64,000 nt of DNA from JANWYT01 sp034437555 (GTDB lineage Bacteria; Chloroflexota; Anaerolineae; Aggregatilineales; Phototrophicaceae), in the NCBI GenBank assembly GCA_034437555.1, contig DAOTTQ010000037.1, forward strand, positions 287,875 to 351,874, given 5' to 3'. Position 1 is the first letter of the stretch, and the number at the start of each line of letters is the position of its first letter. Both the position numbers and the translations under genes were made by a program. Positions 59,766 through 64,000 of the stretch are shown one piece after another. The notes beneath the pieces were generated by a model, which was not told the DNA's origin, made no database searches, and was given only the letters and a program-made list of their open reading frames with translations.

Positions 59766-60431
59766 ATGGCTATTCTCGAAAAATATGTTGAATCAATCCT
59801 TTACTTTGAGGGCATCACCCAAGAGGAACTGACCTATGTCAGCCGAAACAGCGTAACACGTACCTATAACCCCAATGAAATAATATTTTCAGAAGGTGAA
59901 CGCGCAGAAGGTTTGTGGATTGTTGAGCGTGGACAGGTCAAAATCCACAAACTTAATCCAGAAGGCAACGAACACATTCTACACCTGCGCGGTCCCAGCA
60001 AAACTTTCAATGACATTAGTGCGCTAGACGGCGGAAATAACCCTGCAAATGCTACTGCCCTTAGCGAAGTAAAAGTATGGTTAATTCCATCAGATGTTAT
60101 CCTCTATCTGCTAGAGGATAACCCACGAATTGCCTTAAATGTCATTCGTTTGTTGGCAAAGCGTGTGCGTTCACTTGTCGGGCAAATTGAGGATATTGCC
60201 CTTTACTCTGTGATGGTTCGGTTAGCGCGGTTCCTTATCAAACAAACGACAGACCCCAGCCTTAGTGGACCCGGTGTTACCCGCACAGCCATCGCTGCTC
60301 ACCTTAATACCACTCCACAGACAATTAGTGTCGTACTACGGGAGCTAGAAACGCTTGGTGCTATTGAATTCAATCGTCATCATATCTCCATTATCAACAA
60401 AACTAAACTGAACATGATTGCCCTGCTTTAA
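59766..60431 (+). CDS. Crp/Fnr-family transcriptional regulator
   Basis: 221 residues. N-terminal cyclic-nucleotide-binding fold (NEIIFSEGERAEGLWIVERGQVKI... NDISALDGG), a long dimer helix (ALNVIRLLAKRVRSLVGQIEDI), and a C-terminal winged HTH (RTAIAAHLNTTPQTISVVLRELETLGAI). There is no N-terminal Cys cluster, so it is not an FNR iron-sulfur sensor; it fits better with DNR/NnrR-type NO sensors. It lies directly upstream of nirK, which it probably controls. Confidence 0.9.
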   Translation: MAILEKYVESILYFEGITQEELTYVSRNSVTRTYNPNEIIFSEGERAEGLWIVERGQVKIHKLNPEGNEHILHLRGPSKTFNDISALDGGNNPANATALSEVKVWLIPSDVILYLLEDNPRIALNVIRLLAKRVRSLVGQIEDIALYSVMVRLARFLIKQTTDPSLSGPGVTRTAIAAHLNTTPQTISVVLRELETLGAIEFNRHHISIINKTKLNMIALL

Positions 60432-60444
60432 CACCCCTAACAAA

Positions 60445-60465
60445 TGTCACTTTTACTCCGTGACA
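60445..60465. promoter_or_regulatory. Candidate regulator binding site upstream of nirK
   Basis: TGTCAC and GTGACA perfect 6-bp arms, 9 bp apart, about 225 bp before the nirK start. It shares ACAAATGTC with the site upstream of the Crp/Fnr gene. The 60432-60690 gap holds nothing else recognised. Confidence 0.45.
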
Positions 60466-60690
60466 ATCTGCACACAACTCACTCGTTTTAATCTGGCTTA
60501 AATACAAAGTTTCCCACTTCACTTACGATGAAAATGTATTTCGATGTCAATGAGTTTGCCTCCACTCAACAAGAAAGAGCATGCGGCATTTAGCCTTAAT
60601 TCACGTGAATACATTTGTCTATTGTGCCACTAATGAAAGCGTTTGACCCGTCAATGACCTTATTACAAGAGAATGAAAGGAAGCAATCAG

Positions 60691-62220
60691 ATGAATAAGA
60701 GCGTTAGTCCTAATTTTGTTGTGGGTGTTTTAATCGGTATCACTGTTTTGGTTTTTGCTGTACTACCTGTTCGAATTGAGTTTGTGGCTACGAATCAGGC
60801 AGCAGCGCAAGAAACAACCCACACAAACAACCCTGTGCTTATCGCACAAGTAGAAGCTCGCGTGGTTGATTTCACCCTGCGAACTGTCCTTGGTGGTACA
60901 CCCGCAATGGCGTATGTGGGTGTGGGTGGCGATATTGATGGCGTGGTGAATCCAGAACTGATTGTTAACTTAGGCGATACCGTACGGCTTACCGTCATCA
61001 ACGGTGACGCTGTGTTGCACGACCTTAAGATTGATGAATTTAACGTCAATACAGGTGAAATGCTAGAAGATGAACAAACAGTGGTAGTAGAGTTTGTGGC
61101 AAGTCAAATCGGCGTATTTAATTACTATTGTTCAATTCCAGGGCATCAGCAAATTGGCATGGAAGGTGTGTTGCGCGTGGTTGGCACAGTTGTGACGGAT
61201 GATTCGTTGACACACTCCGATTATGTCGACGACACACATGCTTCTGATACAGCAACCGCTGAAGCTCGTCCTGCCGTAGAGAGCGCCGTTTCAATTGTGC
61301 GGAACCCTGCTGATGTTCCACCTCCTGTAAGTCATACAGACTCGGCACATCATGTGGTAGAACTGACGGCTATTGAGGTGGATGGCGTTTTAGCAGACGG
61401 AACGACCTATACCTATATGACGTTTGATGGCACAGTTCCTGGGCCCATGTTACGGATGCGTGTAGGCGATTCGATGGAAATAATTTTACACAATGACGAA
61501 ACCAGCAAACTCCCCCACTCAATTGATTCACATTCAGTCACTGGATCTGGTGGTGGCGCAGTCTATACACAGACAATGCCTGGAGAAACGACCTCATTCA
61601 CGTTTCGGGCACTCAATCCCGGCTTATATGTCTATCACTGCGCTACAGCAAGTGTGCCTCATCATATTACAAGCGGGATGTACGGATTAATTCTGGTGGA
61701 ACCTGAAGAAGGTTTGTCTCCTGTTGACCGTGAATTTTATGTGATGCAAGGTGAAATCTATACCACACAACCCTATGGAACGGCAGGACATCTCGACTTT
61801 GATTATCAAAAGATGCTGGATGAACGTGCTGAGTATTTTGTCTTTAATGGGGCTGCGGGTGCTTTAACGCAAGACGAAAATGCGTTGCGTGCTGAAGTCG
61901 GCGAAACGGTTCGTATTTTCTTCGGTGTCGGCGGGCCCAATGCCACGTCCGCATTCCATGTGATTGGCGAAATCTTTGACCGAGTGTATGACCAAGCCTC
62001 TCTCACCTCGGGACCACTGACTGACGTGCAAACAACGTTAGTCCCACCTGGTGGTGCAACAATGGTAGAGTTTATGGTCGAAGTACCAGGAAAGTACATT
62101 CTGGTCGATCATGCCCTGAGTCGCCTTGAACGCGGTCTAGCAGGTTACCTAATTGTTGAAGGGGCTGAGAACCCAGACATCTTCCGTAGTGAAGGTGAAA
62201 TGGATACCGAAGGTCATTAG
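60691..62220 (+). CDS. nirK: Copper-containing nitrite reductase with fused N-terminal cupredoxin
   Basis: 509 residues. A signal/anchor helix (about 8-28) is followed by an extra cupredoxin domain (about 55-165) with its own type 1 copper ligands His110, Cys147, His152, Met157. The two NirK cupredoxin domains follow: type 1 ligands His276, Cys317, His325, Met330; type 2 ligands His281, His316, His474; catalytic Asp279 and His423 with capping Ile425. It reduces nitrite to NO outside the membrane; the added domain probably receives electrons. ATG 60691 has AAAGGAAG upstream; an ATG at 60673 is possible. Confidence 0.93.
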   Translation: MNKSVSPNFVVGVLIGITVLVFAVLPVRIEFVATNQAAAQETTHTNNPVLIAQVEARVVDFTLRTVLGGTPAMAYVGVGGDIDGVVNPELIVNLGDTVRLTVINGDAVLHDLKIDEFNVNTGEMLEDEQTVVVEFVASQIGVFNYYCSIPGHQQIGMEGVLRVVGTVVTDDSLTHSDYVDDTHASDTATAEARPAVESAVSIVRNPADVPPPVSHTDSAHHVVELTAIEVDGVLADGTTYTYMTFDGTVPGPMLRMRVGDSMEIILHNDETSKLPHSIDSHSVTGSGGGAVYTQTMPGETTSFTFRALNPGLYVYHCATASVPHHITSGMYGLILVEPEEGLSPVDREFYVMQGEIYTTQPYGTAGHLDFDYQKMLDERAEYFVFNGAAGALTQDENALRAEVGETVRIFFGVGGPNATSAFHVIGEIFDRVYDQASLTSGPLTDVQTTLVPPGGATMVEFMVEVPGKYILVDHALSRLERGLAGYLIVEGAENPDIFRSEGEMDTEGH

Positions 62221-62245
62221 CCAAAGGTCAGTGCCGACAGATAGA

Positions 62246-62264
62246 ACAGATAAGTTTTATCTGT
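62246..62264 (+). other. Stem-loop after nirK
   Basis: ACAGATAA/TTATCTGT perfect 8-bp stem with a 3-nt loop. A second left arm GACAGATA at 62236 could pair with the same right arm, giving two exclusive hairpins. No T-run follows, and the next gene's ribosome binding site (AAGGAG) is 10 bp downstream. Confidence 0.5.
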
Positions 62265-62288
62265 CAGCATCTATAAGGAGTATATTCT

Positions 62289-62708
62289 GTGCCTACATTA
62301 TCACGCTGGTTTATAAAGGTTGGGATGATTTATTTCATTATGGGATTAACAATGAGCGTTATCTTGCTTGCCCAACCTGCACTCGGATGGTCACCTCAAT
62401 TACAGGTTATGCGCCCAGTTTATCTCCATTTTCTGTTTATTGGGTGGGTAACACAAATCATCATGGGTGTTGGCTATTGGATGTTCCCCAAATATTCAAA
62501 GGAAAACCCGCGTGGCAGTGAAAAGTTAGGTTGGGTCGCATTCATCTCGCTCAATCTTGGCTTACTCCTAAGAGGTGTGAGCGAACCTATGATTATTATT
62601 TACCCTCAACCGATTTGGGGGTGGATGCTGGCTTTGGCATCTATGTTCCTGTTGCTTGCGGGATGGGTATTTATCTTCAATACATGGGGACGAATTAAGG
62701 AGCGTTGA
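62289..62708 (+). CDS. Four-helix membrane protein 1, haem-copper-oxidase/NnrS-like motif
   Basis: 139 residues, four helices. Helix 2 carries H-x4-GW-x4-IMG-x5-P-K (HFLFIGWVTQIIMGVGYWMFPK), a pattern seen in haem-copper oxidase subunit I relatives and NnrS-like proteins of NO metabolism. GTG start 62289 has AAGGAG at 9-nt spacing. Its stop lies one base before the ATG of the next gene, which encodes a paralogue. The two may form a heterodimer like the halves of a longer protein. The function is not known. Confidence 0.75.
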   Translation: MPTLSRWFIKVGMIYFIMGLTMSVILLAQPALGWSPQLQVMRPVYLHFLFIGWVTQIIMGVGYWMFPKYSKENPRGSEKLGWVAFISLNLGLLLRGVSEPMIIIYPQPIWGWMLALASMFLLLAGWVFIFNTWGRIKER

Positions 62709-62709
62709 C

Positions 62710-63138
62710 ATGCCTAAATTAAGTGTCTGGATGGTTGGTGCCTCTTTGATTCACATGGGCTTTGGTTTTTTATTTGGCTCACTAATTCTGCATCATAAAG
62801 GCATTCCGATATTTTCGTGGACGTGGCAATTGCTGAATCCGCATATTGAGCTGATGATTTTTGGCTGGACAATGCAGTTTATCATGGGTATCGCCTTTTT
62901 TATCTTGCCACGCTTTTCAGAACACCCTAACCGTTATGGTGCTGAATATCTGGGTTGGTGGAGCTTTTTCGGCATAAATCTAGGCGTTATTCTTACAGCC
63001 ATTTCTTACTGGTTCGGCTGGCACGATATGGCAATTATAGGGCAGTTTTTTGTTCTGTTAGCCGTTGTCACCTTTGTAGCTATGATTTCACCACGGGTAA
63101 AACCACTTGGTAGTTTTACCCCCAGAAAATTGACCTAA
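62710..63138 (+). CDS. Four-helix membrane protein 2, paralogue of the preceding protein
   Basis: 142 residues, four helices. Helix 2 has PHIELMIFGWTMQFIMGIAFFILPRF, matching its neighbour's His, GW, IMG and Pro-basic positions. GCATATTG-type text before the ATG is not important, as GGAGCG at 62699 gives the ribosome binding site. The strong pairing with the previous gene and the location after nirK suggest a role in electron supply to NirK or in NO removal. Confidence 0.75.
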   Translation: MPKLSVWMVGASLIHMGFGFLFGSLILHHKGIPIFSWTWQLLNPHIELMIFGWTMQFIMGIAFFILPRFSEHPNRYGAEYLGWWSFFGINLGVILTAISYWFGWHDMAIIGQFFVLLAVVTFVAMISPRVKPLGSFTPRKLT

Positions 63139-63178
63139 CTAACGACGAGCAATTGATATTCACACAGGAGAAAATCGC

Positions 63179-63412
63179 ATGACACTCATTGACGTTCGGA
63201 CACTTCCACCTCGTGAACGACATCCGTTAATTTTTAGTACCTTTGATAACCTAAAAGTAGGTGAGTCGTTTGAACTGGTCAATGACCACGCGCCAAAACC
63301 ACTCTACTACCAGTTTTTACATGAACGCGCTGATGTATTCATATGGGAGGATTTACACGAAGGACCCGACGTTTGGCGTGTACGTATCACTCGAACAGAA
63401 ACAGGAGAATAA
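63179..63412 (+). CDS. DUF2249 domain protein
   Basis: 77 residues, one DUF2249 domain: IDVRTLPPRERHPLIFSTFDNL and LVNDHAPKPLYYQF are the family hallmarks. DUF2249 is soluble and often lies near nitrite/NO genes; its activity is unknown. ATG 63179 has AGGAG upstream. Its stop overlaps the next start (TAATG), so translation is coupled to the cupin gene. Confidence 0.88.
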   Translation: MTLIDVRTLPPRERHPLIFSTFDNLKVGESFELVNDHAPKPLYYQFLHERADVFIWEDLHEGPDVWRVRITRTETGE

Positions 63413-63741
63413 TGATGATAGAAACCTATACACATGTGGAAAATCTGATTGAGTTGATTGACAACATCCCTCCTAACAGCATCGTCAGCCGTACATTCTA
63501 TAAAGACAACCACACAAAGGGAGTCCTTTTCGGCTTTGATACAGGGCAGGAACTGTCGGAACATACCTCAAGTCAAAACGCTATTATTCAAATTATTAAG
63601 GGTGAAGCCATACTCACACTGGGTGATGACCGCCAAGAACTTGCTACCGGCGCATGGATCCACATGCCACCGCACCTGAAGCACAGCATTTATGCCAAAA
63701 CACCCTTGATTATGCTTTTGTTGATGTTTGGCACGAAGTAG
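63412..63741 (+). CDS. Cupin-domain protein of the nirK operon
   Basis: 109 residues, one small cupin: FDTGQELSEHTSSQNAIIQIIKGEAILTLG (first motif) and MPPHLKHSIYAKTP (second motif, with metal-type His). ATG codons at 63412 and 63415 are both possible, following GGAG at 63403. Last gene of the nirK operon; may be a metal-dependent dioxygenase-like or sensor protein. Confidence 0.82.
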   Translation: MMIETYTHVENLIELIDNIPPNSIVSRTFYKDNHTKGVLFGFDTGQELSEHTSSQNAIIQIIKGEAILTLGDDRQELATGAWIHMPPHLKHSIYAKTPLIMLLLMFGTK

Positions 63742-63766
63742 GGTTTGATTATCGGCACTAGAGCAA

Positions 63767-64000
63767 CTAGCCCTGCGAATCATCATCACTCACGGCACAG
63801 GTGCCGGTATGTGTCAAGAAGAAAGCAACAATGGCAATGTGTTCATTGGGTTCAATCGTTAAGGTAATGCCATCAAGCGCAGGTCTGGCGTTTTCATCGT
63901 ACCAGAAACGCACATTATTAAGTTGTAAACGCCCCTTTTGAGGTGTCTCTTGGGACTTTTCAGGATGAGTAACAGCGGGTGGTATGTCTACAATCTCAAA
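63767..64000 (-). pseudogene. Truncated ABC exporter ATPase remnant, running off the window
   Basis: The minus strand reads FEIVDIPPAVTHPEK..., then GRLQLNNVRFWYDE..ARPALDGITLTIEPNEHIAIV, the usual start of an MsbA-type nucleotide-binding domain. Just where Walker A (G-x-x-GxGKST) should come, the frame changes to unrelated AFFLTHTGTCAVSDDDSQG and stops at 63767. The ATPase is therefore cut before its catalytic core. The upstream membrane domain would lie beyond 64000. Confidence 0.65.

Overview
The window looks like chromosomal DNA of a Chloroflexota bacterium, most likely of the class Anaerolineae. This is inferred from gene style, not from a marker gene: secreted and membrane proteins with long Thr/Pro/Ser-rich linkers, LysM and SdrD-B-like modules, an ECF sigma factor paired with a DUF5667-type partner, large TPR proteins with acidic Trp-rich tails, an SdhC-SdhD fusion, and a copper nitrite reductase with an extra N-terminal cupredoxin. 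There is no rRNA, CRISPR array, phage or transposase. One tRNA gene, tRNA-Gln(TTG), is present.

Layout. 1-5.7 kb: envelope and TPR genes, plus a TetR regulator with a small exporter under two identical palindromic operators. 5.8-8.4 kb: pentapeptide-repeat membrane protein and an ABC-2 transporter. 8.4-13 kb: DUF4272 protein, a decayed ABC-F gene, a GNAT acetyltransferase and an intact ABC-F ATPase. 13-25.4 kb: minus-strand block with a histidine kinase, two giant acidic TPR proteins, an SH3b secreted protein, a PP2C-like membrane protein and a response regulator. 25.7-27.7 kb: NERD nuclease-helicase. 27.7-37.6 kb: a divergent sugar-transport and desulfonation locus. 37.8-45.3 kb: lipoprotein, succinate dehydrogenase (sdhB, sdhA, fused sdhCD) and a P1B-4 metal ATPase. 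45.5-58.7 kb: roadblock and VWA genes, lipoprotein, RadA, sortase, ECF sigma and partner, an AAC(3)-like enzyme and two secreted SdrD-B/LysM proteins. 58.8-64 kb: tRNA-Gln followed by a nitrite-reductase block lying between two gene remnants.

The most interesting system is at 27.7-37.6 kb. One side encodes an ABC sugar importer (binding protein and two permeases, no ATPase) and a LacI-type regulator. The other side, divergent, encodes a flavin reductase, an SsuD-like FMNH2 monooxygenase, an aldo/keto reductase, a Gfo/Idh/MocA-fold protein and a YeiH-type anion exporter. This set matches the oxidative sulfoquinovose (plant sulfolipid sugar) desulfurisation pathway (SmoA, SmoC, SmoB). The Gfo/Idh/MocA protein is a candidate NAD+-dependent sulfoquinovosidase (GH188) in place of the usual GH31 enzyme, which is absent. 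A perfect 12-bp-arm inverted repeat lies in the divergent promoter region and is the likely LacI operator.

The second system of interest is the nirK block: a Crp/Fnr regulator, three-domain NirK, two small paralogous four-helix membrane proteins with a His/Gly/Pro motif, DUF2249 and a cupin. It probably forms a nitrite/NO-handling operon. All functional calls are from reading the sequence; no database search was run.
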